A stretch of 64,000 bases of DNA from Antilocapra americana (taxonomy: Eukaryota > Chordata > Mammalia > Artiodactyla > Antilocapridae). Location: contig ML664159.1 in assembly GCA_007570785.1 (NCBI GenBank), forward strand, positions 911,299 through 975,298. The letters are read 5' to 3'. Both the position numbers and the translations under genes were made by a program. Below are positions 24,693-36,074 of the stretch, in pieces. Within the stretch, counting starts at the first letter, position 1, and each line of letters starts with the position of its first letter. Below the pieces are notes generated by a model. That model was given only the letters and a program-made list of their open reading frames with translations, was not told the origin of the DNA and searched no databases.

Positions 24693-25227
24693 ATGTCTGA
24701 TGAGGGGCTAATATCAGAAATATATAAGGATTTATGCAACCAAGCAGCCAAAAGGCAAATAACCCAATTAAAAAATGGGCAGAAGATCTCAGTAGACATT
24801 TCTCCAAAGAAGATCCAGATGGCCAACAAGCATGTAAAAAATTGTTCAATATCACTAATTATCAGGGAAAGGAAATCAAAGCTGAAATGAGGTCACCTCA
24901 CACCTGTCAGACTGGCTATTGTCAAAAATAAAACAAATAATAATGTTGGTGGGGATGTGGAGAGATGGAACCCTTGTGCACAGCTGGTGGAAATGTAAAT
25001 TGATATTGCCATTATGGAAAACAGTATGGAGGTTCCTCAAAAATTAAAAATATAACTGTCATATGATCTATCAGTTACACTCATGGGTATTTATCCAAAG
25101 AAAATGAAAACTCTAATTTGAAGAGATATATGTGTACCACTGTTCATAGCATCATTATTTACAATAGCCAAATATGGAAGCAACTTAAATATCCATCAAC
25201 AGACAAATAGACAAAGAAGATGTGGTG

Positions 25228-25259
<32 letters not shown>

Positions 25260-25272
25260 CATATATATATAT
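25228..25272. repeat. (TA)n microsatellite inside L1 ORF2
   Basis: About 45 bp of alternating TA with two CA interruptions. It occupies the L1 ORF2 site that reads 'ggtacatatacacaatgg' in other copies. Confidence 0.95.
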
Positions 25273-25939
25273 TTCTGGCCCTGGAGGGTAGTACACTCAG
25301 TGCAATACGTCAAAGAAAGAAAGACAAATAAGACATGTTTTCAGTTATATGCAGAATCTAAAAAATAAAATAAACAATTGAATATAAGAAAACAGGAATA
25401 GACTCACAAAGAACAAACTAGTTGTAGTTATCAGTGGATAGGTGGGTTGGGGCAGGAGGAAAACAGGGGAAGGAAATTAAGAGGTAAAAATTACTGTAAA
25501 TACATAAGATAAGATACAAGAATGTAATGTATACCACAGGGAATACAGCCAATTATTTTATAATAACTTCAAATGAAGTATAATCTATAAAATATTGAAT
25601 TGCTATGTTGTCCTCCTAAAGCTAACTTGTGAATCGACTGTGTTTCAGTTAAAAATAAAATGAGAAACATGTTTACAGAAATATATGGAATAGTGTTTGA
25701 CCAAATATCTGGAACCCTGACTCAGCCATGTTGATACATAAAATTTACCATTAGAGAGTACAATTCATCCTCCTTGCAGGTAGGCCACTATACTCTGCAA
25801 CATTGACTAAGTAAGGGTTCCTGGGCCAATACAAGTTACAAAAATTAATAAGGCATAATGTCTTAATTTTATAGATTTAAATGTGCTTCACAATAATGTG
25901 TATATAAGTATATATTTAAAATTTTTAGTCTTTTGAAAT

Positions 25940-26232
25940 TCCAATTTTTAGAAAAAATTTATTTGAAGTATAATTGACATATAACATTGTATTAACTTTA
26001 GCTGTACAACAAAATGATTTAATATACTGTGAAATGATTATCACAATAAGTTTATTTTTACATCCATTACCCTACACAAATCTAAGTTTTTCTAGTGATG
26101 AAAACAACATTTACCTCTTGGCAGTTTTCAAACATACATTGCATTATTGTTAACTATAGTCATGTTGCTATACATTATATCACTTAGATTTATTTATAGC
26201 TGGAAGTTTGTATATTTTCATCACCAAATATT
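25940..26232 (-). mobile_element. L1 3' UTR, antisense
   Basis: Complement of an older L1 3' end: 'tttgaagtataattgacatata', then 'gctgtacaacaaaatgattta', then 'ttgttaactatagtcatgttgc', in the order typical of such tails. Confidence 0.75.
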
Positions 26233-26237
26233 TGGGG

Positions 26238-26380
26238 TTGCTTTTCTGTATGTGTGTGGTTTTTAAATTTTTTGTCCACGTGACATGGCCTGTGGGATCT
26301 TAGTTACCTAACCAGGAATCAAACCTGTGCCCCTGCAATGGAAGTGCAGAACCTTCACCACTGGACCTTCAGAGAAGTCC
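26238..26380 (-). mobile_element. CHR-2-type SINE
   Basis: Antisense CHR SINE: 'ggatcttagttacctaacca' and 'gaatcaaacctgtgcccctgc' (B-box-like) lead to the complement of the head, ending in 'agagaagtcc' at 26380. Confidence 0.85.
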
Positions 26381-27484
26381 ACAATGTGTCTTAAAAAACA
26401 AATTAAAGTTGTAATTTTACCTTCCAACCAGAATGGGTTGTGTTTTAATATATTATGGTGTATATTTTTTCCTAAATGATGCAAGGATTTGTAAAAAGCT
26501 GTACTGATAGAAATGAAGAAGATGTGTCAGTTTAAACAATTTGGTAAAAGAAAATTTTGGGTATTGATTTATGTTATCATTCCAAATATTGTTTTTTTAT
26601 TCATATTTACTTGGTTTTTAGCTACAATTTACTTTCAAGCTTCTTAGAACCCAACCACATAATCAAACAATAATCTGGAAAGCAATTTAACTCATGGAAA
26701 ACAAAATTCTCTATAAAATATAACTGCATCCTTTTATGACATATAAATCCCCTGTTTAAGTATTTTATACATTGGATTTCTTAAATAAAGGTCTACAGAA
26801 AAGTCTAAGATTCGTTTATATTTAGCCAGTGGATATTTTTATACTCTATATTTTGAGTAAAGAAAAATCTATTTAAATCCTCTAACAAGAAGAAATGCAT
26901 CTACTTCAGACAATTGAGTTTTGACAAGCTCAGTTTCATTTTTATTAGGTTTTCATTCTGAGAAACAGCTGATGTCATTACTTGCCTTGTCCTTGATGAT
27001 TCAATTTCACCTTTGTATATACAATAGTGGGGAAACACTGTAGCTTGGGCAGTTTTGGTTTACATTTGGTCTCCTAGAATTTCATTGTAATAGTTTTGTT
27101 TGGCATCCAAATTCTATGTTAGTCCCAGTTTATATTCCCCTTCAACTGAATAATTACTAGTCATCACATTTCCATAGTCCCTGCCAACATTTTGTCCTTT
27201 CAGTGGTACTGGAAAGTAATTTTTGTTCTGATTGTGTTTTTTTGCCAAGGGCATTTATTACCAAGACTTGATAAAGGCGCTCATTGGACCACATTTTCTT
27301 CATCTGTTTCCATTCATACTCAAGACCTTGACTAGCCCAGTTGGTTTGTTTGTTTAAACTCAAGGTTGTTTTTTCCCTCATTACATGCTTTCATGATCTG
27401 GAAAGTTTTAGGGAATTATTTTTTTAATCAACTATGGGATCTTTTGAAAGCCAGAAATGTAGAGAAATTAACTTCACTAGTTGG
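26381..27484. other. AT-rich unique DNA, nothing recognised
   Basis: No repeat or gene recognised. The 74-codon minus frame at 27157-27381 has no recognisable family. Confidence 0.45.
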
Positions 27485-27690
27485 AAAGCAGCATAGCAAA
27501 AGTTAACAGCTCAAACTTTGGACTCTTGGGCCAGACATATAGGTTTAAGTGCTGGCTTGACAACTTGCTGACCTCTCTGTACCCTTATTGCCAAGTCTTA
27601 CAAATAAGGAAACCAATAGTTACCCAATCATATAAGGTTACTGTGAGTAATGACTTATACACAGTAAGTGGTGAGTGTTATGGAGTGCTA
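27485..27690 (+). mobile_element. MIR SINE
   Basis: Sense MIR: 'tttggactcttgggccagaca', 'ggtttaagtgctggcttgac' and 'cttgctgacctctctgtaccc' are in the expected order, followed by the 'ggaaaccaatagt' region. The plus frame 27481-27717 is a by-product. Confidence 0.65.
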
Positions 27691-28920
27691 GATACACTCT
27701 ATCTTTGGAGTAAGTAATTCAATAAATTAAACCAATTAGATATTTAGTAAACTCTGTAGTAGGCTAGTTGAATTAATCAATAGAATGCTATAGTCTCCAT
27801 ACACATACTCCTTTAAGTTCAATTAATAAAATTTAGATGTATTAAATAACCTTAGTGCCTCTCCTAGGAATAAATGTTAATCATGAACCTACATGTTTCT
27901 AAATCATTCCAGTAAAATGACAGCTCCTTCTTAAAAGTCATTAAGTTCAAATTACCATATTTCATCAATTTAAAGACTTCTATTTCTTCAACATTTTAGC
28001 ATCTCTTAGGATGCATTTTACAATCTGAGATTGTAAATCACAATGAGCCAGGCCTTGCCTAAACATGCTACAGCTCAGTCCTTTCCTAGCTTTCAAATTC
28101 CCATCATTGAGTTAAATTCCTGGTTAATACGATATGTGTTGAGTTTAACTGCCATAATGAATGTGAATTAAAAGATGACAGTATAACTCAGTATTAAAAC
28201 AAAGAAGATGCTGTGTCTGCAGGAAGGTATGGAAACAGAGCAGTTGGGTATACATCTGCCATTGAAGAAGTAGATATTCATCTTTGAAGGGACAGTCACA
28301 GTTCCATTTTTTCATCCATCAAATGCTTTCTAGAATCTAAGAAAGGCTTAGATTAAAACAAGTATAAAAATGTTACAGTTTGTTCCCAAAATACATAAAA
28401 CTGTCTATTGACAGCTTCTAGTGAGGTCTGCAGTTTGGTGGGGGTGGGGGATGTGGAAGCCTGCAAATTATTTTGGAGAAATATTTTTTAAAATGCTATA
28501 CCCTCAACAGTTTTACAAAAAGATACTTTATGTTGGGCAGTACTGTGTTAGGCAAAACTATGTGGGAAAATCACAATATTCCATGGTATTGTGTGGAAAA
28601 CAGACATCAACAACACAAGCTAAAGAGTGAGTCAGAAACATTGGACTTAGAACATGAAGAAGTTTAAGAAATACCTTCACTAATTTAGTGAATTAATATT
28701 TTTCTTTTTATACTTAGGGAGCGGAATCTATGATTTTTAAATTAAGTCAAAGTCAAAAAGAGCTCCTTCAATAAATATTAAAAATATAAGTGATGTATAG
28801 ATATGGCATATACTGGCAGCATTATTTTCTTCTTTTGTGATAGATAAAATAATAGCACAAATTAAACTGATAGAATCTTATAGTTTATAGAATATAATAA
28901 GCATCAGTAACAGTATCAAC
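27691..28920. other. Unique DNA, nothing recognised
   Basis: AT-rich with two overlapping short plus frames at 28421-28667 that lack known domains. No splice-bounded exon was seen. Confidence 0.45.
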
Positions 28921-29188
28921 CAGTACTTCTTAAACTTTCTGTGGTAAAGGGCCTAGTTGTCTTAATTTCTAACCCATCATAAATAGATATTTCACAAACT
29001 ATGAGAAAAATGAAATTAAAAGAACAAAAATATAAGTTAAATCTTTACATTGTTAGATACAACAAATTACTTTTTCACATTGCTCTAAATGTTTACCAGT
29101 GCTGATGCTTACATTCTAAACTTACCTTGCCCCATATCAACAGTTCACAGACTAGCCAGGTTTGAGGACCATGCTTTGAACATCACTG
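28921..29188. mobile_element. Possible hAT-like short DNA transposon relic
   Basis: The ends are imperfect inverted repeats: CAGTACTTCTTAAAC at the left, and the complement of the right end reads CAGTGATGTTCAAAGC. This is the style of mammalian hAT/MER elements. No clear 8-bp target duplication was found, so the call is tentative. Confidence 0.35.
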
Positions 29189-29844
29189 ATCTTTGTCACT
29201 GTAGAAGTGACTTAATTGTTTAACTGTCATATATTCTCAGTGATGCCAGGTACAGTTCATAAAAAGATGAATCTTAGGTTTTCTTTCTTAAACATAGCAT
29301 CTTATATTGATTGAACTTGACAGTTTATAAAACACTTGTATTAATAAAATCTAGTCAACTTAGCTGCATAGTTTTTCAGGTTTTGATGTATATTCTGTAC
29401 TCGAAATACATCCAGATTGCTAACAGAGACCCAAGAAAACCAGAGCCCACCTCAAAAACAAGATCAGCATTTTTATTGGACAGAAATGCAAAACAAAGGA
29501 CGGGACAAAGCTGGAAGCAGGCCATCACAGCCAGGAATTTTACCAAGACGGAGTAAATGAACCAAAGCTGGAAGGCAATAGAAATAGTCACTAAGCAAGA
29601 GACCGACTTGAGGCTTCCAAGCTGGTGAAAGAGTACGGACAAAAACGGCTTCTCAATCAAATTGTACAAGAAGCTGTGAGCTGAGGAGGCAAGGATATAG
29701 ACACCATTTTTCAACTAGGTTCTGGACCAAGCCTCCTGCTGGTTCATCAACTGAACTGCAACATCCCCAGCTATCACAGAGCTTTTTTGCGCCTCAGATC
29801 AAGTGACCCTCTCAACTGCATGTGTCCTATGGAGGAAAACTGGA
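29189..29844. other. Unclassified, GC-richer patch open on both strands
   Basis: The patch at about 29400-29800 is richer in GC than its surroundings. Minus frame 29376-29714 (112 codons) and plus frame 29311-29556 (81 codons) overlap. A short frame in another register, ending near 29680, reads EYGQKRLLNQIVQEAVS before a stop. I recognise no protein in any of them. It could be a pseudogene, an untranslated exon or an old repeat. Confidence 0.35.
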
Positions 29845-29972
29845 TGTATGCTATTATTTCTGTTTTACAAAGGAGAAAACCTAGGCTCAGAGAAGTTGCC
29901 TAGGATCATACAGCATTCAAGCAAGTATCGGAATCAGGACCAAGACTCCTAGCTGTATTATGCCCCACTTAC
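29845..29972 (-). mobile_element. MIR SINE fragment
   Basis: Antisense MIR core: 'tttacaaaggagaaaaccta', 'ggctcagagaagttgcctag' and 'gatcatacagcattcaa' are the well-known conserved order. Confidence 0.75.
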
Positions 29973-30522
29973 CATGTATCTGAAAAACACCATATGAGAT
30001 ATTATAGTATAGTTAGAGTTAATAGAATTGCTAGTAGAAAACTTGTTCTTTGCTTCCAAATTTAAGTATTTTTAAATTAAAACTGAATGGGTATTATAAT
30101 TTGTGGCTCTTTCAATAATTTCCCATCTCAAACCAAAGGATGTTAGTATTTTCAATAAAGTTTCAGCAGTAGGGGAAGTGTAAATGTTTTCCTCTTACAA
30201 TTTAGTATATTGATTTCCATCCAGTATTATCAAACTCTAAAGGGAAAGAAGATCTTCAAGAAAGAAGAGAGAGGATCTTCATATTTGCTTAGGTGGGGAG
30301 AAAACCAGCAACAATATAATCTAAAGCCTAGTCAGGACTTTTCAAAGAGTTAAGAAGATAATGGAAAAGGATATGCTTAGATCCATCCTGGAATATTATA
30401 AAATAATTCCAATTTCATAAAACTTTACTTCCCCTAATTAACATGGCTCAGGAGATTATAAATAAAAGTGACTTAATTCCAATGCACTGTATAAATCAAA
30501 TCACAAAGTATGAAAAAACCTT

Positions 30523-30620
30523 TGTCAGATCTTTTAACCAGACATTTTTTTTTAATTCAGGAATTCTAGGCTACATTTGAGGGAGAGTCTCTGCAACCAA
30601 AGAAACAACCCGATAATTTA
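30523..30620 (+). repeat. Copy A of an unassigned dispersed repeat
   Basis: It shares with 31979-32076 the ordered words 'tttgtcaga', 'cttttaacc', 'ttcag', 'tctag', 'tctctg' and 'aggagt'. I do not recognise the family. Confidence 0.5.
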
Positions 30621-31978
30621 GGAGTCAGCCTTGAGCAGATACAGAAACTACTACAGGGAGCATAATGAAAGTATCAAACATGAGAATCCTTTAAAGACAC
30701 CCATACTTTGCCCAAGATCCTAACAAAACTCATGCTGGCTAACTTTACCCCTGGTGTCTCCCTGCTGGCAAATAAAGTTCCAGTCCTCCAGTTCCCTTCT
30801 CTAAGCTCACCAATTACCTTGTTCAACTAAATAAACACAGTATAGGAAAGGATATAACATTCTAAATTTCTTGAAATTATATGGAGTTTCTTAGTAGCTA
30901 TGCTTTTTAGTTTAAAAGGTCAATATATATTTATGTTTTAAAACTTACTCTTATTCAGTGCTCTTTATTGTTCTGAAAAGACATTAAAAGTCATATTATA
31001 CTGTCAAACTTAGATGTGTTTATATGTACACACTTCTTGCATTCTTGGCATATAATTCCTTGCTTGCAGTTTGCGGTTAAGAGAAGTTATATGATCATTT
31101 CAGGACATACAATGGAAGGGTTGGAAATTAACACATTTCCAACACAATGATTCCTTATACAATGGATAAAATACTAGAAATACTTATCACATCTTCTTCA
31201 AAAGCAATCTGAAGCAATGCCCTTAACCTCATCAACCATTAAGAAAAGATTCCACACATATTAGCTCACTTAAAAATTGTTCATGCCTCAGTCAGTCTGT
31301 TTCTTTCAAGATTATTAGATAGGATAAATAATGAAGAGACTATTGAAATGTGTTAGCAATTAAGAGTATTCAGAAACAAACCATAAAATGCTTATGATTA
31401 ACATATTCAGCCAAGGACTTATAAATTAAGCGGCATTTTTTTCTTTTTAATTTCTAAAATGGGAATCTCTTATCTCATTTATAGAAGTAAGAAAATGTTT
31501 TTATTTCTCCTTTTGTTCCTTTCACTGTGTAACTTTTCACAGAATCTTAGTGAGTGAAGTCCATTTTCAAATTCCATTCAACAATTGACCTTACAGACCA
31601 GATTCTGGGGGGATAAAAAAGATTAGTCCTGCTATGACACAGGCTTATACCCAAATAATGGCTGAAATGAATGCATTTCTAACTATTTAAGTATCTAAAT
31701 AATGCTTAAAATCCTTTTCTACATAAAAGAGAAAATTGCTAGAACTTAGTGTTAGTCCTTTACTGATTGAAAATGATGTATCTCCATTCTTGTAGTGATT
31801 ATTCAGCTCCAAATAAGCTATTAATTGCAGTATGCATATACTTATTTGTAGTTTGGAAGTTGGCATATGCTTCTGGATTCAGGACTCCTACTGGTTTGAA
31901 AAACATTTAGCAGTGTCTGGCAGCTGACAATTACAGATATATGATTATCATAGATTTGAAACAGAAGCTCAAGAAAGC

Positions 31979-32076
31979 TTTTGTCAGAACTTTTAACCTG
32001 TCGTTTTAAGTTCAGAAGCTCTAGACTATATCAGAGTGGAAACCTCTGAACCATATCAGGAGTTAGTGAATTAAGA
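31979..32076 (+). repeat. Copy B of an unassigned dispersed repeat
   Basis: Direct-orientation relative of 30523-30620, about 1.45 kb away, cut off on its right by the Bov-tA at 32086-32304. Confidence 0.5.
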
Positions 32077-32085
32077 TATTTGTTT

Positions 32086-32304
32086 TGTTGTTGCTGTTTA
32101 GTCACTAAATTGTGTCCAACTCTTTTTGTGAGCCCATGGAATATAGCCCACTAGGCTTCTCTGTTCCTGGGATTTCCAAAACAAGAATACTGAAGTGGGT
32201 TGCCATTCCCTTCTTCAGGGAATCTTTCCCACCCAGGGATCAAACCCATGTCTCCTGCTTGGCAGGCAGATTCTTTACCACTGAGGGACCAGGGAAACCC
32301 AAAG
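32086..32304 (-). mobile_element. Bov-tA SINE with TSD
   Basis: Antisense full-length Bov-tA, with the complement of its tRNA-derived head ending near 32300. TATTTGTTT occurs at 32077-32085 and 32305-32313, consistent with a target-site duplication. Confidence 0.92.
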
Positions 32305-32324
32305 TATTTGTTTAGTAAGCACTT

Positions 32325-32800
32325 ATTAAACACTTAGTATTCAGACATTCTTTTAGGTGCTGGAGATAAGACTAATAAGACATGATTCATACCCTCAAGG
32401 AGCATACACAGTGTAAAAGAGAGGGCCACCAAAGCAACAAATGTAGCAAATCTTAGTAGGTGCTGTGGTGAAAGTATATATGGAATACACCGGGTGCATA
32501 AAGGAGGTAAGGGCTGACAATTGCGTGGGGCCACAGGGAGTCAAGATGCTGGTAAGTGGAGAAAGTGAGGCTTGAACTAAACCTAGAGAAAATGCTAGTT
32601 TTCATCAGCAAGTAGAGTGGGTTCATGAAGGAGAGTCATATGAGTCGGTACAGTGGTGGGAAATAGCAGTATGGAACGTTTGGAGAACTTGGGGTACTTT
32701 GCTGTACTGTGAGCATCAGCTACAAGAAGAATTGTGTTCAGGGAGCTACCAAGCTGAAGGCAGCGTAAGTCAGGGTAGAGGGCCTTGTATCCCAGGTCAG
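32325..32800 (-). mobile_element. L2 LINE 3' part, antisense
   Basis: Typical antisense L2 order: 'cacttattaaacacttagta', 'ggtgctggagataagacta', 'accctcaaggagcatacac', then a purine-rich stretch, and finally 'gggccttgtatcccagg'. Diverged and probably gapped. Confidence 0.6.
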
Positions 32801-33333
32801 AAGCTTAAACAATACCCTATGAACTCATAGCAATGAGGAGTAGAATGGTGGTTGCTAGGGGCTGGGGAGTGGGAGAAATGAGGAGATATTGATCAAAGGG
32901 TACAAAATTCTAGTTATAAGATGAAGTTCCAGGACTCTAATGGACAGCATGGTGACTATAGTCAATAATGCTGTATTGTGTAGTTGAAAATTGCCAGAAA
33001 GTAGATCTCACATGTTATCACAGGGGAAAAAAGGTAACAAGGTGAGGTAGTAGATGTGTTAACTAACCTTATTGTGGTAATCATTTTATAATACATAAAT
33101 GTATCGAATAAGCACTTCAGTTCAGTTCAATCGCTCAGTCATGTCCAACTCCTTGTGACCCCGTGAACTGCAGCATGCCAGGCCTCCCTGTCCAACAACA
33201 GCTCCTGGAGCCCACTCAAACTCATGTCCATTGAGTCAGTGATGCCATCCAGTCATCACATCCTCTGTTGTCTCCTTCTTCTCCTGCCCTCAATCTTTCC
33301 CAGCTACAGAGTCTTTTCAAATGAGTCAGCCCT

Positions 33334-34008
33334 TCACATCAGGTGGCGAAAGTATTGGAGTTTCAGCTTCAACATCAGTCTTTCCAGTGAACACCCAGGA
33401 CTGATCTCCTTTAGATTGGACTGGTTGGATTTCCTTGCAGTCCAAGGGACTTTCAAAAATCTTATCCAGTACCACAGTTCAAAAATATCAATTCTTTGAC
33501 ACTCAGCTTTCTTCACAGTCCAACTCTCACATCCATACAAGACTACTGGAAAAACCATAGCCTTGACTAGATGGACCTTTGTTGGCAAAGTAATGTCTCT
33601 GCTTTTTAATATGCTGTCCAGGTTGGTCATAACATTCTTTCGAAGGAGTAAGCGCCTTTTAATTTCATGGCTGCAATCACCATCTGCAGTGATTTTGGGG
33701 CCCCCCAAAATGAAGTCTCTCCCAGTTTCCACTGCTTCCCCATCTATTTCCCATGAAATGATGGGACCAGATGCCATGATCTTAGTTTTCTGAATGTTGA
33801 GCTTTAAGCCAACTTTTTCACTCTTTTTTTTCATTTTCATCAAGAGGCTCTTTAGTTTCTCTTCACTTTCTACCGTAAGGATGATGTCATCTGCATGTCT
33901 GAGGTTATTAATATTTTTCCCAGCAATCTTTATTCCAGCTTGTGCTTCATCCAGCCTAGCATTTTTCATGATGTACTCTGCATTTAAGTTAAATAAGCAG
34001 GGTGACAA
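33334..34008 (-). pseudogene. BovB RT catalytic loop and C-terminal region
   Basis: A 224-residue frame, the longest BovB RT/C-terminal frame of the window. It has the catalytic loop as HADD (residues 38-41, NNLRHADDIIL), where the usual tyrosine is histidine but both aspartates remain. It continues into the conserved C-terminal stretch (KSRDITLPTKVHLVKAM, then YGCESWTVKKAE). It begins and ends inside the ancestral ORF. It has no role by itself. Confidence 0.9.
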
Positions 34009-34341
34009 TATATAGCCTTGACATACTCCTTTTTCTAGTTGAAACTAGTCTGTTGTTCCATGTCCAGTCCTAACTGTTGCTTCCTGACCTGCATACAGGT
34101 TTTTCAAGAGGCAGGTCAGGTGGTCTGGTATTCTCATCTCTTGAAGAATTTTCTGCAGTTTGTTGAGATCCACATAGTCAAAGGCTTTGGCATAGTCAAT
34201 AAAACAGAAATAGATGGTTTTCTGGAACCCTCTTGCTTTTTTGATGATCCAGTAGATGTTGGCAATTTGATCTCTGGTTCCTCTGCCTTTTCTAAAACCA
34301 GCTTACATATTCCTGAAGCTTGGCTTGGAGAATTTTGAGCA

Positions 34342-34959
34342 TTACTTTACTAGTGTGTTGATGAGTGCAGTTGTGCAGTAGCTTAAGCTTTCTTTAGCAT
34401 TGACTTTCTTTGGGATTGGAATGAAAACTGACCTTTTCCTGTCCTGTGGCCACTGCTGAGTTTTCCAAATTTGCTGACATATTGAGTGCAGCACTTTCAC
34501 AGCATCATCTTTTAGGATTTGAAATAGCTCAACTGGAATTCCATCACCTACACTAGCTTTGTTTGTAGTGATGCTTCCTAAGGCTCCCTTGACTTTGCAT
34601 TCCAGGGTGTCTGGCTCAAGGTGAGTGATAACACCATCGTAGTTATCTGGGTCATGAAGATCTTTTTTGTATATTTCTTCTGTGTATTCTTGCCACCTCT
34701 TCTTAATATCTTCTGCTTCTGTCAGGTCCATACCATTTCTGTCCTTTATTGAGCCCATCTTTGCATGAAATGTTCCCTTGGTATCTCTAATTTTCCTGAA
34801 GAGATCTCTAGTCTTTCCCATTCTGTTGTTTTCCTCTATTTCTTTGCATTGATCACTGAGGAAGGCTTTCTTATCTCTCCTTGCTATTCTTTGGAACTCT
34901 GCATTCAAATGAGTATATATTTCCTTTTCTCCTTTGCTTTTCACTTCCCTTCTATTCAC
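34342..34959 (-). pseudogene. BovB N-terminal RT fragment
   Basis: A 205-residue frame with the linker upstream of RT (SKGEKEIYTHLNAEFQRIAR) followed by RT motifs GDGIPVELFQILKDDAVKVL and SVFIPIPKKVNAKE. It is separated by a frame break from the catalytic part at 33334-34008. The first catalytic motif (FDYVDL/FDCVDH region) lies between the two frames. Confidence 0.9.
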
Positions 34960-35285
34960 AGCTATTTTTAAGGCCTCCTCAGACAGCCATTTTGCTTTTT
35001 TTACATTTCTTTTTCCTGGGGATGGTCTTGATCCCTATCTCCTATACAATGTCATGAACCTCTTTCCATAGTTCATCAGGCACTCTATCAGATCTAGTCC
35101 CTTAAATCTATTTGTCACTTCCACTGTATAATCATAAGACATACCTGAATGGTCTAGTGGTTTTCCCCACTTTCTTCAATTTAAGTCTTAATTTGGCAAT
35201 AAGGAATCATCACTCTGTACACCTTAAACTTACACACAATATTCTATATTAATTATATCTCAGTGAAATTTAGGGAAAAAATCCT

Positions 35286-36070
35286 GTTAATAAAGGGCAA
35301 CCTTTGATAAAGTCTAAACTTTATCAAAGTTTAGATACCATCAGATTTAAACTTTGCAAGTTAGAGAGGGTTAGATGGAACAGGGACTATATAGCAAGAG
35401 TCTAAGTGAAGGGTGGTAAAAACTGAATTAAGGCAGTGCTGGTTGAAGTAGAAGAGGAGACAGCAAGGATATAGGAATCAGAATCCATAGAACTTGATCA
35501 CAGAATAGATGAATTGTTGGATAGATATATGGATCAATGTTTTGCTGATCCATCTTCCAGGCCTTATTACTATCAATGAAATTAATTTGTAAAACCCCTG
35601 GATCTGAGAATGAATGCCTATGAGGAAGAGTAATATTTCTAATATTAAACAACCACAAATTTAATAGTGCAGGCACTTACACTGGTTTTCAATGTGGAAC
35701 CAGGGCCAGGAATGCCCTTGCTGTGCCAGCAATTAACCCTTTCTTTGTTGGACCATTAGGAGGTCTAACAGAGTCCAGGGGAAGAACTGAGCCACAAGGG
35801 GTTGTGATGGCAGAGAGTTTAACTATTTCCTAAATGAGCAAAAATGTCTTTCAGCATTTTAACAACTGATATGGCTGAATATTATTAGCTCTGGCTGTGG
35901 TGAAGAATAAAAATAGTTAAGTTCTAACAGAGATTAGCCCATTTCTAAACAAATCATTAACTACACACGTTCATAGGAATCCTGATCTGTGTATCATCAA
36001 ACACTTTCTACCAGTCCAAGATTTGGTAAAAAAGGGAAAAAGGTGGAGAGCTGGGAGAAGTAAGTTGGCA
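35286..36070. other. Unique DNA with two overlapping hairpins
   Basis: No gene recognised. A minus frame at 35428-35676 has no family resemblance. Contains the palindromes at 35302-35335. Confidence 0.45.
35302..35335. repeat. Two overlapping perfect inverted repeats
   Basis: CTTTGATAAAGT (35302-35313) and ACTTTATCAAAG (35318-35329) form a 12-bp stem with 4-nt loop. TCTAAACTTT (35313-35322) and AAAGTTTAGA (35326-35335) form a 10-bp stem with 3-nt loop. They overlap and cannot coexist. Confidence 0.9.
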
Positions 36071-36074
36071 TTGT

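Larger units (their letters stand above)
21115..25660 (+). mobile_element. L1 LINE, ORF2 to 3' end, split by BovB
   Basis: It starts within the ORF2 endonuclease ('ggaacattctccaggatagata'), runs through RT (frames 21839-22066 and 22242-22439, the latter containing GFRPGMHGWFNIYKSIY) and the ORF2 C-terminus, and ends in a 3' UTR near 25660. A BovB insertion at 23604-24692 interrupts it: the left ORF2 part ends at 'aaaggatatgtgtg' and the right part resumes with [20 protein letters not shown]. The copy is full of stops and older than the BovB. Confidence 0.9.
29973..32076. other. Unique DNA containing a diverged duplicated segment
   Basis: No gene was recognised. Two segments of about 100 bp, at 30523-30620 and 31979-32076, are visibly related (separate entries). 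The stretch 30650-30840 is less AT-rich, but has no open frame of note. Confidence 0.45.
33116..35204 (-). mobile_element. BovB LINE, 5'-truncated (2.1 kb)
   Basis: The 3' terminus is at 33116 ('ttcagttcagttcaatcgc'), and the copy extends through the RT domain into the end of the endonuclease region near 35204. A diverged target duplication, AATAAGCAC (33107-33115) and AATCATCAC (35205-35213), flanks it. The second version agrees with what an intact L1 3' UTR would be expected to have here. Confidence 0.93.
32815..35285 (+). mobile_element. Old L1 3' UTR, split by BovB
   Basis: The left piece (32815-33115) has 'gtggttgctaggggctgggg', 'ggtgactatagtcaataatg' and 'aaccttattgtggtaatcat'. The right piece (35214-35285) resumes with 'ctgtacaccttaaacttaca' and ends in 'attatatctcagtgaaatt'. 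Together they form a continuous L1 3' end; the 2.1-kb BovB lies between. Confidence 0.82.
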
